The notes below the pieces were generated by a model. It ran no database searches, had not been told where the DNA came from, and worked only from the letters and a program-made list of their open reading frames with translations. A program made the position numbers and the translations under genes. A stretch of 16,287 bases of DNA from NCBI GenBank assembly GCA_041628815.1, contig JBFKOL010000061.1, forward strand, positions 1 to 16,287, given 5' to 3'. How positions within the stretch are numbered: position 1 is the stretch's first letter; every line of letters begins with the position of its first letter. The DNA comes from JBFKOL01 sp041628815 (GTDB taxonomy: Bacteria > Bacteroidota > Bacteroidia > Chitinophagales > Saprospiraceae). Of this stretch, positions 6,238-14,712 are shown in pieces.

Positions 6238-7449
6238 TCAGAAATTCTTGACCTGGTATGGATACCGGCGTTTGTATTCCCCTTCGATACATGCTTTCAG
6301 CAGTACTCTCAAACCATCTATGTTCTCTTTTTCTTTAGCCGAAATGAAAATGACAGGATGATCGTATTGGTTGGAAAGCTTGGACTGTAGGCTTTCCATG
6401 ATCTCCAGACGAATCTCTTCCTCCAAAAGGTCATCAAAATTTTCTTTCCGGTACTTGTCAATCTTGTTGAAAACAAGGATTTGCTTTTTGTCCGCCGCAT
6501 TCAATGATTGAAGAGTTTCATTTACGGTGGCGATATGGTCTTCAAATTGCGGATGTGAAAGATCGACAACATGCAATAAGAGATCGCTTTCACGCACCTC
6601 GTCAAGGGTGGACTTGAAGCTTTCGATGAGATGGTGAGGGAGCTTCCTTATGAAGCCCACCGTATCGGACAGAAGAAATGGCATCCGTCCAAATACAACC
6701 TTTCTCACCGTGGTATCCAGCGTGGCGAACAACTTATCCTCCGCAAATACCTCGGATTTACTTAAGATGTTCATCAGCGTTGATTTTCCGACATTGGTAT
6801 ATCCTACGAGAGCCACCCGGATCATATTCGACCTTCCTGAGCGTTGGGTCTTGTTTTGTTGGTCAATTTTCTCAAGCCGCTTTTTAAGCCTGGCGATCTT
6901 ATCTCTTACGATTCGCCTGTCCGTTTCAATCTCTTGTTCCCCGGGTCCTCTCATACCGATTCCACCACGTTGGCGTTCCAGGTGCGTCCAAAGCCCTCGC
7001 AGACGGGGAAGCAAATACTGCATCTGCGCCAGCTCTACCTGTGTTTTTGCCTGAGCCGTCCTGGCACGGCTGGCGAAGATGTCTAGGATCAAACTTGACC
7101 TGTCTATGATCTTTCTCTTAAAAGATTTTTCTAATATCCCGGTTTGTTTCGCCGTGAGATCATCATCAAAAATCACCAGGTCAATATCATGTTCTTCGAT
7201 GTAATCAGCTATCTCGTGTGATTTACCCTCTCCAATGAATGTCCTGGGATCGGGATGATCCATTTGTTGTATGAAGATTTTTTTTGTTACAGCACCTGCT
7301 GTTAAGGCGAGGAATTCCAGTTCGTCGAGAAATTCCCCGACTTCCTCCTTCGTCTGATCTCGTTTTACAACTCCCACTAAAACCGCATTTTCAACACGTT
7401 TTTTAACGGTAGTGCTTTTCTGTTTTCCAATTTGCCAACTATCAGACAT
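6238..7449 (-). CDS. hflX: GTPase HflX, ribosome-splitting factor
   Basis: Translational GTPase that binds the 50S subunit and splits stalled 70S ribosomes. With the start at 7449 it has 403 residues. The N-terminal HflX domain (about 20-170) contains the signature KTQVELAQMQYLLPRL and is followed by the glycine-rich RGGIGMRGPGE linker and a coiled segment. The G domain carries G1 GYTNVGKST (216-224), G3 DTVGF (262-266), G4 NKID (328-331) and G5 SAK (370-372). An in-frame ATG at 7476 would overlap the EnvC-like gene by 19 bases. I prefer 7449 because it leaves an 8-base gap and starts MSDSWQIGKQK. It sits between a cell-envelope gene and an aminopeptidase, so its place is probably a shared transcript rather than a shared task. 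Confidence 0.95.
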   Translation of the reverse strand: MSDSWQIGKQKSTTVKKRVENAVLVGVVKRDQTKEEVGEFLDELEFLALTAGAVTKKIFIQQMDHPDPRTFIGEGKSHEIADYIEEHDIDLVIFDDDLTAKQTGILEKSFKRKIIDRSSLILDIFASRARTAQAKTQVELAQMQYLLPRLRGLWTHLERQRGGIGMRGPGEQEIETDRRIVRDKIARLKKRLEKIDQQNKTQRSGRSNMIRVALVGYTNVGKSTLMNILSKSEVFAEDKLFATLDTTVRKVVFGRMPFLLSDTVGFIRKLPHHLIESFKSTLDEVRESDLLLHVVDLSHPQFEDHIATVNETLQSLNAADKKQILVFNKIDKYRKENFDDLLEEEIRLEIMESLQSKLSNQYDHPVIFISAKEKENIDGLRVLLKACIEGEYKRRYPYQVKNF

Positions 7450-7457
7450 AATGATTT

Positions 7458-8651
7458 TTATCTTGGTATCAACCATGCTTCGGGATCCACTTGTACCTGA
7501 CCTTTCCAGATCTCGAAATGAAATTGTGGTTCATCTACGGTAGACAGCTCGCCTATTTGCTGTCCGGCATCTACCACATCCCCTTTGGCAACAGTCACGT
7601 TGTCCATTCTATAGTACGCAGTGTTCCATTCACCGTGGTTGACAATTACTATATACCGGTACGACGGCTGAAAGGTCACTATCAGCACTGTTCCGTTGTG
7701 AACGGCGTAAACCTGTTCCCCTGGATGGCACAACAAATCGATACCATTGTTCTCGACCGTCACATCGCGCAGGGTAGGATGCCTGTAAGTGCCAAAGGAA
7801 CTGGTGACCACTCCATTTCTTACAGGCCAATCCATCCGTCCTTTCAGATTTGCAAAATTAGCAGAAAGTTCTTCGTTATTCAAAGAACTAAGCGTGGATG
7901 CCACAGCTACATTCTCTTCCCTGATTACATCACCTATCAAAGCATTCAGGCGCTTTCTCTCGTCCAGTTGTTTCTTGATTTGGCTACGAATAAATTGTTC
8001 ATCTTCAGCCAGTCTGCTGATGACCTTTACTTTTTGATTTTTTTCATTGCGCAGCTCATTCATTTGAAGGGATTGCTCCAGTGCCAGTTCACGCTGACGT
8101 TTTTTCAATTCACTGAGATAGGATAAGGTATCCCTTAATGAGACCATTTCTCTTCGGACAGACGACATTTCCTTATTGATGGATTCCCTCACTTGCCGGA
8201 ATAATTGCCATTTGAGCATTGCCTCCTGTAAGGAAGATGAGGACAAAATGTGCAACCAGTAGTTCTGTGATAATTTGTAGTAATAGCTCATCCTCAGATT
8301 TTGCTCTATGGCTTCACGTTTTTTCGACATTCGTTGATTGAGGTCACCTTCGATGAAAGCAGAATTGACGATCAGTGAGTCTATAAGAGCCTCTTCTCTT
8401 TGGAGGCCTACAATGAAGCGTTCTCTGGTCTGGATTTTGCTTTCGACCAGGGTCAGCTCGTCAGCCGCATGAATGCGTTTTTGCCTGGCCCGATCGAGAT
8501 TTGTATCGAGCAGTTCAATATGTTCCTGTAGCAACTCCCTTTGCCTCTTGTATTGTTCGACCGTTTGCCCGAAAGCAGCCATACCGAATAAGCTAAGGCA
8601 AACGGATGTAATGACTGGGTAGTTCAAACGGAATGGTTTTGGGTACGTCAA
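7458..8651 (-). CDS. EnvC-like periplasmic factor: coiled coil plus degenerate LytM (M23) domain
   Basis: Exported cell-wall factor of the EnvC/NlpD type, 397 residues. Residues 10-29 are a signal peptide (hydrophobic stretch ending AFGQ). Residues about 30-260 are long coiled coils rich in Q, E, K and R. The LytM/M23 domain lies at about 270-397 (SFGTYRHPTLRDVTVENNGID, VNHGEW, HFEIWKG). The active-site pattern is broken: the first zinc histidine of HxGxD is Asn301 (Asp305 kept), and the first histidine of the late HxH pair is Gln376 (His378 kept). It is therefore probably an activator of amidases, not an endopeptidase, as for EnvC. The start overlaps the DUF4292 gene by 59 bases; a TTG at 8627 would also keep the signal peptide. 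TPR-DUF4292-EnvC is a recurrent order in Bacteroidota. Confidence 0.9.
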   Translation of the reverse strand: MTYPKPFRLNYPVITSVCLSLFGMAAFGQTVEQYKRQRELLQEHIELLDTNLDRARQKRIHAADELTLVESKIQTRERFIVGLQREEALIDSLIVNSAFIEGDLNQRMSKKREAIEQNLRMSYYYKLSQNYWLHILSSSSLQEAMLKWQLFRQVRESINKEMSSVRREMVSLRDTLSYLSELKKRQRELALEQSLQMNELRNEKNQKVKVISRLAEDEQFIRSQIKKQLDERKRLNALIGDVIREENVAVASTLSSLNNEELSANFANLKGRMDWPVRNGVVTSSFGTYRHPTLRDVTVENNGIDLLCHPGEQVYAVHNGTVLIVTFQPSYRYIVIVNHGEWNTAYYRMDNVTVAKGDVVDAGQQIGELSTVDEPQFHFEIWKGQVQVDPEAWLIPR

Positions 8652-9333
8652 ATTCTATATTCGATAAATTAAAGGTAATGGTTCCCGAAGTGCCATCCGA
8701 CATTACGACTTCGAAAGCCTTTGTGGTAGCAATACGTTCACCATTGTAATCTTCCATTTTACCGATGATTTGTCGCCCGGTATTGTCACGCAGCGCAAGT
8801 TGCGCTAGAAAAAAGGATCCGTCAAGTTGGTATTCGTATTTTTTTAGTCCATCGCGGAATGCCAGTTCATGGAAATATTCGCTTCTGTATCTGTTGACGC
8901 TGTCTTTGCGGGGTATGGGGTAATTTCCCACGACAAATTCCTGAAGTTCACTGAATGACACATCGAGGTCATAGGCGTCGAGCAACTCCTGCAAAGTGCC
9001 CGATTCGTACATTTTGTCAATGCGATATACGATCCAGAACGAGTCTTTTCTAATGAGTGCCCTTGAACCTTCAATACTCAGCTTTTTAAAATTCATCCAA
9101 ATGAGACTGTCTTTGATCATCCTTATGTTACAGCGACCCCCCATCTGCATCTCAGGCCCCTCAAATTTTATCCTGGCTTTCGCCGAAAACCATATATAGT
9201 CTATGGCACGTGATTGGAGGCTATCGATGATGGTTTCAATCTCAACAGGCTTTACTTTAACGAGTTTTTTTGTGCTCGCACAGGAATACAACGACAGAGC
9301 CACCACCGCCATCGATAGATATTTCAAAAACAT
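8593..9333 (-). CDS. DUF4292 outer-membrane-type lipoprotein
   Basis: A 246-residue lipoprotein. The signal peptide ends in the lipobox LYSC, with the lipidated cysteine at 18. After it comes a beta-rich domain of the DUF4292 family, which resembles the LolA/LolB lipoprotein-carrier fold (short strands such as WFSAKARIKFEG and RALIRKDSFWIVYR, and the helix LQELLDAYDLD). The next residue after Cys18 is Ala, so it lacks an Asp retention signal, and outer membrane or periplasmic-face anchoring is likely. The start lies one base after the TPR stop (TGA-C-ATG), giving coupled translation. Its 3' end overlaps the signal-peptide region of the EnvC-like gene by 59 bases. A role in lipoprotein or envelope assembly is inferred from fold similarity and context only. 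Confidence 0.88.
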   Translation of the reverse strand: MFLKYLSMAVVALSLYSCASTKKLVKVKPVEIETIIDSLQSRAIDYIWFSAKARIKFEGPEMQMGGRCNIRMIKDSLIWMNFKKLSIEGSRALIRKDSFWIVYRIDKMYESGTLQELLDAYDLDVSFSELQEFVVGNYPIPRKDSVNRYRSEYFHELAFRDGLKKYEYQLDGSFFLAQLALRDNTGRQIIGKMEDYNGERIATTKAFEVVMSDGTSGTITFNLSNIEFDVPKTIPFELPSHYIRLP

Positions 9334-9334
9334 G

Positions 9335-10813
9335 TCAAGTGGATTGAATCTTCTGAGTCAGGCGATCGCGATTACCACCCATTTCTATCGCTCGTTTCCA
9401 CATCGAATCGGCTTGCGATTTTAATCCTTTCTTGAGCAAAAGATCGCCGGCAAACTCATAGACTGAAGGATCCTTTACTTCGGATTCCTCGATGTAATTG
9501 CGGATGATGTCCCACGCCTTTTCAGTATCACCTTCAGCTTCCATAATACGGCTCCTGAGTACTGTGGTAGGACCGCTCAATGTCCCTCCTGGTCCGCCGA
9601 CGAAATGAGCTTCATCAGCCATCCGGCGCGCAGCAGTAATGTTTCCCTCGGAAAGAGCACTCATGCCGAGAAAATAATAAGGTCCAGCTTGGTTTGGATA
9701 ATAATCCAACGCTTCCTCGGCAATTGCGTTAAGATTCGCAAATTGTCTTTCCTCCAGCAGCAGGAACATGAGTTGTTCCCATACCACATATACGGACTTA
9801 TCAAGAGACAAGGTCCGTTTGTAGGCTTCGATGGCTTCATCGGTCCGTTCAGACAATGCAAGTACATCTCCCCGTATCGCATGGCTTTTAGCTTCCCCTG
9901 GATAATCATGAACGAGCATACCTGTCCATAAGAGCAATTCAGAAGTAATTGAAACATCACCTGATTGAGTAAGGCGGTTCAGAAGGGGTATGAGTACCGT
10001 AATTTTATGGTCAAGTGAGATTCTTTCATCGGCTATCAAAGCAGATATGCGCTTTGTTTCGGATTGACCATCTTCCCCCTCCTCAAGTTTTCGAATTGCG
10101 AGTAGGACGAATTCGTTGGAAGGTTCTCTTTCGAGGACTTCCTTGTAAGCTTTAAGCGCCTTTTTACCATATCCACGGGCTGCATAAAAATCGGCAAGCT
10201 CCAGCCTCAGAAACACATCCTCGGGCTGTGAATTTATCAGCTCTTTTAATTCCTTCTCCGCATTGCCGTCTTCCCCAAGCGAAATCCATATATCCACCTT
10301 GGACAGAATCATGTCGGGAACCTTCCCAAACCTCTCCTCCAGTTCAGTATAGGCTGCAATGGCTGCTTTGAGATCACCGGCCAAAGCCAGGTTGTCGGCA
10401 CATCGTTTGTACAGTCTGATATCCCCGGTAAGATGCGCAAGCTTGCCAAAAGATTCAGCGGCATCTTTATAATCCTGTGCCCATTCACATATCTCCCCAT
10501 ATGTCATGAGATACCATTTTTCACCGGGTTCATACCTGACGGCCTTGCTCCCATGGTCCTTGGCTTTGTCAAAATCTTCCTTTGCCATGTAAATCCTGGC
10601 CAAATCATGATGAATGGTTGCATTCAAAGGATCTTCTTTGAGCAGGCGGTCGTAGATAGCAATGGCTTCGTCATACTTAGAAAGCAACTTCAACTTATTC
10701 GCCTCCACGAATAAGGCCTGCTTCTTCATCTCTTCCTCGCTGTATCGCTGACCATTCAGTGTGATGGAAAACAAAATGAGCAAAAAAATCGGCAACATTC
10801 TATGCATAAACAT
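9335..10813 (-). CDS. Exported tetratricopeptide-repeat (TPR) protein
   Basis: A 492-residue protein with an N-terminal signal peptide (MLPIFLLILFSITLNGQ, about 6-22) followed by TPR-type helix pairs through most of the length. Clear repeats include YDEAIAIYDRLLKEDPLNA (residues 46-64), DFDKAKDHGSKAVRYEPG, GYGKKALKAYKEVLEREPSN and RTDEAIEAYKRTLSLDKSV. Such proteins serve as periplasmic or outer-membrane scaffolds. In Bacteroidota this family stands directly before DUF4292 and the EnvC-like gene, so it probably helps in envelope assembly or division. The start at 10813 is followed by two further ATGs within six codons (MFMHRML), so the exact start is uncertain by five residues. It lies 45 bases after pyk, one base before DUF4292. 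No lipobox is seen. Confidence 0.9.
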   Translation of the reverse strand: MFMHRMLPIFLLILFSITLNGQRYSEEEMKKQALFVEANKLKLLSKYDEAIAIYDRLLKEDPLNATIHHDLARIYMAKEDFDKAKDHGSKAVRYEPGEKWYLMTYGEICEWAQDYKDAAESFGKLAHLTGDIRLYKRCADNLALAGDLKAAIAAYTELEERFGKVPDMILSKVDIWISLGEDGNAEKELKELINSQPEDVFLRLELADFYAARGYGKKALKAYKEVLEREPSNEFVLLAIRKLEEGEDGQSETKRISALIADERISLDHKITVLIPLLNRLTQSGDVSITSELLLWTGMLVHDYPGEAKSHAIRGDVLALSERTDEAIEAYKRTLSLDKSVYVVWEQLMFLLLEERQFANLNAIAEEALDYYPNQAGPYYFLGMSALSEGNITAARRMADEAHFVGGPGGTLSGPTTVLRSRIMEAEGDTEKAWDIIRNYIEESEVKDPSVYEFAGDLLLKKGLKSQADSMWKRAIEMGGNRDRLTQKIQST

Positions 10814-10858
10814 GACTATGAATGAAAAACGACGAATGTCCCGCTAGATTGCCAGAAA

Positions 10859-12292
10859 CTATTCAACGATGGTAATTTTCATCATGTTGGTCCTGAACCT
10901 GCGATGCAACGGCATGGCACCAGTGTTTATGATGGCATCGCCTGCCACGACAATTCTCTTCTCTTTCAATATTTCTATGATATCCTCGATGGTTTCATCT
11001 GTCGAGGTAAACTTGTCGTAATGGTAACATCGCACACCCCATACAAGGTTCAGTGTACAGAGCATGGTGTGTGAGCTTGAGAATATCGCAATCCTCGATT
11101 TGGGCCTGTAGCTCGAGGCCTTGAAAGCCGTGTATCCAGAAACGGTAATACCTGTGATGGCCACCGCCCCGATATCTTCTGCCGTCTTGGCAGCGGTAAT
11201 ACAAACGACATCGGAATAATAAGTCGCCGATTTCGGATTGGGTTTGGGCCGTTTTGAGGTCAGTTCGTAATTCTTTTCTGCCTCGGTAATGATTTTGTTC
11301 ATGGCCCTTACAGTTTCGGCAGGATAGTCTCCCACAGATGTTTCTCCGGACAACATCACCGCATCCGTTCCATCAAGCACGGCGTTGGCCACGTCCGTAA
11401 TTTCTGCCCTTGTCGGAGATGGATTTTTGATCATGCTGTCCATCATCTGAGTAGCTACAATTACGGGTCGAGCACGCTGAAGACATCTGCGGATGATATT
11501 TTTTTGAATCGAAGGCACCATTTCCATCGGTACTTCTACGCCCAAATCACCCCTGGCGATCATGATGGCATTGGATGCCCGGATGATAGATTTTATGTTC
11601 TTTACAGCCTCGGGTTTTTCAATTTTGGAGATGATTTTTGCCTCATGGCCATTTCTTTCAATCAAACTGCGCAGCTCAAGGATATCACTTGGTTTTCTGA
11701 CAAATGACAGGGCAATCCAATTGATGGGTTGGGTAAAAATGAATTCCAGGTCTGCCAGATCTTTTTTTGTTAGGCAAGGCAGCGAAATACTTGTATCGGG
11801 AAGATTCACCCCTTTGTTAGACTTCAGAATACCTCCGTGAATGACTATCAGGGTCACTTCGGAAAGATGATCTGTTTCCACCACTTCCAGCACTATTTTT
11901 CCATCGTCGCAAAGTACCCTGTCTCCCGGATTGACATCGGTTACAAACTGTTCATATTTGATTTGCACTTTTTCCTTGTCCCCTATACATTCCTCGGTGA
12001 CAAATCTGATGGTGTCACCATGATCCAATGGAATGCCTCCTTCCTGCACCTTGCCCACACGGATCTTTGGTCCTTGCAGATCGCACATAATACCGATGTG
12101 GTGGTCATAGGTCTTATTGATCTGGACAATCCTTTCGATCACTTCCCGGTGCTCATCATGGGTGCCATGTGAAAAATTGAGACGGAAGACATCCACACCT
12201 TCCGCTACTAAGTGGGTAAGCATCTCAAAGGAGCTCGTGGCAGGTCCCACGGTGGCAATGATCTTCGTTTTCTGATGGTCGATCCTGTTCAT
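10859..12292 (-). CDS. pyk: Pyruvate kinase
   Basis: Last step of glycolysis: phosphoenolpyruvate plus ADP gives pyruvate plus ATP. The 477 residues cover the full bacterial length with A, B and C domains. Seen are TVGPATSS (14-21), FRLNFSHG (36-43), the active-site signature IISKIEKPEAVKN (220-232) with Lys223 and metal ligand Glu225, ARGDLG at 246-251 with Asp249, ATQMMDSM at 280-287, and PTRAEITDVANAVLDGTDAV. The position that is Glu117 in muscle enzyme is Lys76 here (DLQGPKIR), the residue associated with K+-independent pyruvate kinases. The B domain is about 78-173. It is first in the long minus-strand run and is transcribed divergently from acpP across a 113-base spacer with a TAATTTTG box. 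Confidence 0.97.
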   Translation of the reverse strand: MNRIDHQKTKIIATVGPATSSFEMLTHLVAEGVDVFRLNFSHGTHDEHREVIERIVQINKTYDHHIGIMCDLQGPKIRVGKVQEGGIPLDHGDTIRFVTEECIGDKEKVQIKYEQFVTDVNPGDRVLCDDGKIVLEVVETDHLSEVTLIVIHGGILKSNKGVNLPDTSISLPCLTKKDLADLEFIFTQPINWIALSFVRKPSDILELRSLIERNGHEAKIISKIEKPEAVKNIKSIIRASNAIMIARGDLGVEVPMEMVPSIQKNIIRRCLQRARPVIVATQMMDSMIKNPSPTRAEITDVANAVLDGTDAVMLSGETSVGDYPAETVRAMNKIITEAEKNYELTSKRPKPNPKSATYYSDVVCITAAKTAEDIGAVAITGITVSGYTAFKASSYRPKSRIAIFSSSHTMLCTLNLVWGVRCYHYDKFTSTDETIEDIIEILKEKRIVVAGDAIINTGAMPLHRRFRTNMMKITIVE

Positions 12293-12315
12293 AGGCTGTA
12301 GTTGAAATAAGCCAT

Positions 12316-12323
12316 CAAAATTA
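12316..12323 (-). promoter_or_regulatory. pyk promoter -7 box
   Basis: Reads TAATTTTG on the minus strand, an exact TAnnTTTG match, 23 bases before the pyk ATG. No TTG is found at the usual 17-23 base distance, so the -33 element is weak or absent. It probably drives the long minus-strand run down to the aminopeptidase gene. Confidence 0.55.
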
Positions 12324-12350
12324 GAAAAAGTAAATTACTGGAACTTTAAA

Positions 12351-12382
12351 TTGTCCAGTTCACTTTTAAACTTGTAATTTTG
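12351..12382 (+). promoter_or_regulatory. acpP promoter (-33 TTG and -7 TAATTTTG)
   Basis: TTG at 12351-12353 and TAATTTTG at 12375-12382 are 21 bases apart, the usual spacing of Bacteroidota promoters. The ATG of acpP follows 23 bases after the -7 box. The divergent pyk box is in the same spacer, so the two promoters lie back to back. Confidence 0.7.
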
Positions 12383-12405
12383 CGTTTCATTTAAAAACCA
12401 ATATC

Positions 12406-12642
12406 ATGGCAGAAGTTGCTGCAAAAATTAAGAAGATCATTGTTGACAAGCTAGGTGTAGAAGAGTCAGAAGTCACCAATGAAGCCAGTTTTACCAATGA
12501 CCTTGGTGCGGATTCTCTCGACACGGTCGAGCTTATTATGGAATTTGAAAAAGAATTCGACATTTCTATTCCCGATGAAGATGCAGAAAAGATAGAAACG
12601 GTAGGGGATGCCATAGACTATTTGAGCGGCCTTAAGTCTTAA
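12406..12642 (+). CDS. acpP: Acyl carrier protein
   Basis: Carries growing acyl chains on a phosphopantetheine arm during type II fatty-acid synthesis. The 78 residues are standard. The attachment motif is GADSLDTVE with Ser37, preceded by FTNDLG and followed by helix II (VELIMEFEKEFDI) and the acidic DEDAEKIETVGDAIDYL. The protein is strongly acidic and would fold as a four-helix bundle. It has its own promoter and a strong terminator just downstream, so it is expected to be made in excess over fabF, which follows 94 bases later on the same strand. No unusual residue was seen. Confidence 0.98.
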   Translation: MAEVAAKIKKIIVDKLGVEESEVTNEASFTNDLGADSLDTVELIMEFEKEFDISIPDEDAEKIETVGDAIDYLSGLKS

Positions 12643-12665
12643 GGATACCAATTTACATTTTGGAC

Positions 12666-12707
12666 ATATCCACAAACTTTGGACAAAGTTTGTGGATATT
12701 TTGTTTT
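12666..12707 (+). terminator. Rho-independent terminator between acpP and fabF
   Basis: A perfect 15-base stem, ATATCCACAAACTTT at 12666-12680 and AAAGTTTGTGGATAT at 12685-12699, with a GGAC loop, followed by TTTGTTTT. It lies 24 bases after the acpP stop and 30 before the fabF start. It should end most acpP transcripts and let a fraction through to fabF. Confidence 0.85.
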
Positions 12708-12736
12708 AGCTGTTCTCAAAACGATATTTTTATGCT

Positions 12737-13984
12737 ATGAAGCGAGTGGTTGTAACAGGTATTGGAGCTTTAACGCCCATTGGCAACAATATTAAAGAGT
12801 ACAGAGATGGGCTCTTTAACGGAGTAAGCGGCGCAGATAAGATCACACATTTTGATGCGAGTGAGTTCCGGACGCAGTTTGCCTGTGAAATAAAAAATTT
12901 CAATATAGAGGAATTCATGTCGAGAAAGGAAGCCCGTAAGGTGGATCCTTTTTCACAGTATGCAATGGTAGTATCTGACGAAGCTATCTTAAACTCTGGT
13001 GTCGATATCGATAAGCTGGACAAGAGAAGGGCCGGCGTTATTTGGGGTAGTGGTATCGGAGGATTCGAGACACTGGAAGCAGACATTTCGCAGGCTGCTA
13101 CGAGTACCGGGCCACCGCGGTATAGCCCTTTTCTCATACCCAAGCTGATTATAGATATTGTACCTGGCCATATTTCCATCAAGTATGGTTTGCAGGGCAT
13201 CAATTATGGTGTTGTCTCGGCCTGTGCTACTTCTACGCATGCCCTGGCATGTGCTTTCGATGCTATAAGGATAGGACGCGCCGATTTTGTGGTAACCGGC
13301 GGATCTGAAGCTGCAGTTACCAAGACTGGTGTAGGAGGGTTTAGTTCTATGAAGGCCCTGTCTCCAAGAAACGATGACCCGAAGACCGCATCGCGTCCCT
13401 TCGACCTCGACCGCGACGGATTCGTACTTGGTGAAGGTGCCGGTGCGCTGATTCTAGAGTCGCTCGACCACGCTAGGAAAAGAGGCGCCCATATCCTTGC
13501 GGAACTGGCAGGAACGGGTATGACAGCCGATGCTTATCATATTACTGCACCGCATCCAGAGGGCATAGGCGCCATGCATGTGATGCAGGATGCGCTGACC
13601 GAGGCCCGCATGAATCCGGAAGACATCGACTACATTAATGTCCATGGCACTTCCACTCCTCTTGGCGATATTGCAGAATCAAAGGCTATCCAAAAAGTCT
13701 TTGGCGACTCTGCTTACAATCTGAATATTAGCTCAACCAAATCCATGACAGGACACCTGTTAGGTGCTGCCGGAGCTGTTGAGGCCATTGCAGGCATCCT
13801 CGCATTGTCAGAACAAGCCATACCTCCGACCATCAATCATTTTACAGATGACCCAGAAATCGACAACAAGCTGAACTTTACTTTCAACGAGGCACAGGAA
13901 AGAAAGGTGGAAGCCTTCTTGAGCAACACTTTTGGATTTGGTGGTCACAATGCATCGGTTATATTTAAAAAATTTAAAGACTAG
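12737..13984 (+). CDS. fabF: 3-oxoacyl-ACP synthase II (beta-ketoacyl-ACP synthase)
   Basis: Condenses malonyl-ACP with acyl-ACP in chain elongation. The 415 residues match the family. Thiolase-fold motifs are complete: nucleophile Cys163 in VVSACATSTHAL, His303 in NVHGTSTPLGD, Lys335 and His340 in SSTKSMTGHLLGAAG, and the gating loop FGFGGHN at 399-405 with Phe400-type gate residues. The start ATG at 12737 gives MKRVVVTGIGALTP, the normal FabF opening. It follows acpP and its terminator, so it relies on read-through or on a weak promoter of its own, which I cannot identify clearly. The rnc gene starts 9 bases after its stop. The acpP-fabF-rnc order is standard for Bacteroidota. Confidence 0.97.
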   Translation: MKRVVVTGIGALTPIGNNIKEYRDGLFNGVSGADKITHFDASEFRTQFACEIKNFNIEEFMSRKEARKVDPFSQYAMVVSDEAILNSGVDIDKLDKRRAGVIWGSGIGGFETLEADISQAATSTGPPRYSPFLIPKLIIDIVPGHISIKYGLQGINYGVVSACATSTHALACAFDAIRIGRADFVVTGGSEAAVTKTGVGGFSSMKALSPRNDDPKTASRPFDLDRDGFVLGEGAGALILESLDHARKRGAHILAELAGTGMTADAYHITAPHPEGIGAMHVMQDALTEARMNPEDIDYINVHGTSTPLGDIAESKAIQKVFGDSAYNLNISSTKSMTGHLLGAAGAVEAIAGILALSEQAIPPTINHFTDDPEIDNKLNFTFNEAQERKVEAFLSNTFGFGGHNASVIFKKFKD

Positions 13985-13993
13985 CGCTATTAA

Positions 13994-14707
13994 GTGATCC
14001 GGGAGACTTACAACTATTATTTCTCACAAGACAATGACCTTGCAAAAAGGCTCAGACAAATCCTGGGCTTTACCCCCAAACGTCTGTATCTGTACAAGTT
14101 GGCATTTTACCACAAATCGATGAATAATGAACTCACCCAAAACAACCAGCATAACGAAAGACTAGAATACCTGGGTGACTCCATCCTAAGCTCGATCGTG
14201 GCCGAGTACCTATTTAAAAAATATCCCAATAAGAACGAGGGATTTCTTACCAAAATGAGGTCGAAGATCGTCAAACGAAGGACACTGAACGGGCTTGCAA
14301 GAGAAATGGGGCTCGACCTTATCCTTATCCATTATTCCCAAGGCAAGATGAGCAGCTCGATGCTGTGCAATCCTTTTGAAGCATTGATTGGTGCGATCTA
14401 TCTTGAAAGAGGATTTGTGGATACAAAACAGTATGTCATCAACGAAATACTACTGAAACACCTCGATATTCACACTTTAGAAGACAAAGATGACAACTAT
14501 AAGAGCCGTCTTTTGGAGTGGGGTCAGAAAAACAATATCGACATAGACTACAAATTGCTCAGCAAATACAAGCAAGAGAAAAGGGACCGGTTCAAGGTCG
14601 GTGTGTTCATCAATGGTGACGAAGTAGCGAAGGCCGACGACTTTAACAAAAAATCTGCTGAACAATCTGCCTCTGAAATTGCTTTAAAGAAGTTGAATAT
14701 CTCTTAG
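13994..14707 (+). CDS. rnc: Ribonuclease III (GTG start)
   Basis: Cleaves double-stranded RNA in rRNA maturation and in regulation. The 237 residues comprise the RNase III domain (about 15-160) and a double-stranded RNA-binding domain (about 168-237, with NYKSRLLEWGQKN and KKSAEQSASEIALKKL). The signature NERLEYLGDS is at 54-63 with Glu55, Glu58 and Asp62. The second metal-binding segment reads NPFEALIGAIYLERG: Glu129 is kept but the usual Asp is Asn126, a change I recall in other Bacteroidota enzymes. A TAA lies directly in front of the GTG, so no longer start exists, and the first in-frame ATG (codon 43) would remove part of the catalytic domain. It follows fabF after 9 bases; the DUF457 gene begins 5 bases after its stop. 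Confidence 0.94.
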   Translation: MIRETYNYYFSQDNDLAKRLRQILGFTPKRLYLYKLAFYHKSMNNELTQNNQHNERLEYLGDSILSSIVAEYLFKKYPNKNEGFLTKMRSKIVKRRTLNGLAREMGLDLILIHYSQGKMSSSMLCNPFEALIGAIYLERGFVDTKQYVINEILLKHLDIHTLEDKDDNYKSRLLEWGQKNNIDIDYKLLSKYKQEKRDRFKVGVFINGDEVAKADDFNKKSAEQSASEIALKKLNIS

Positions 14708-14712
14708 ACTCC

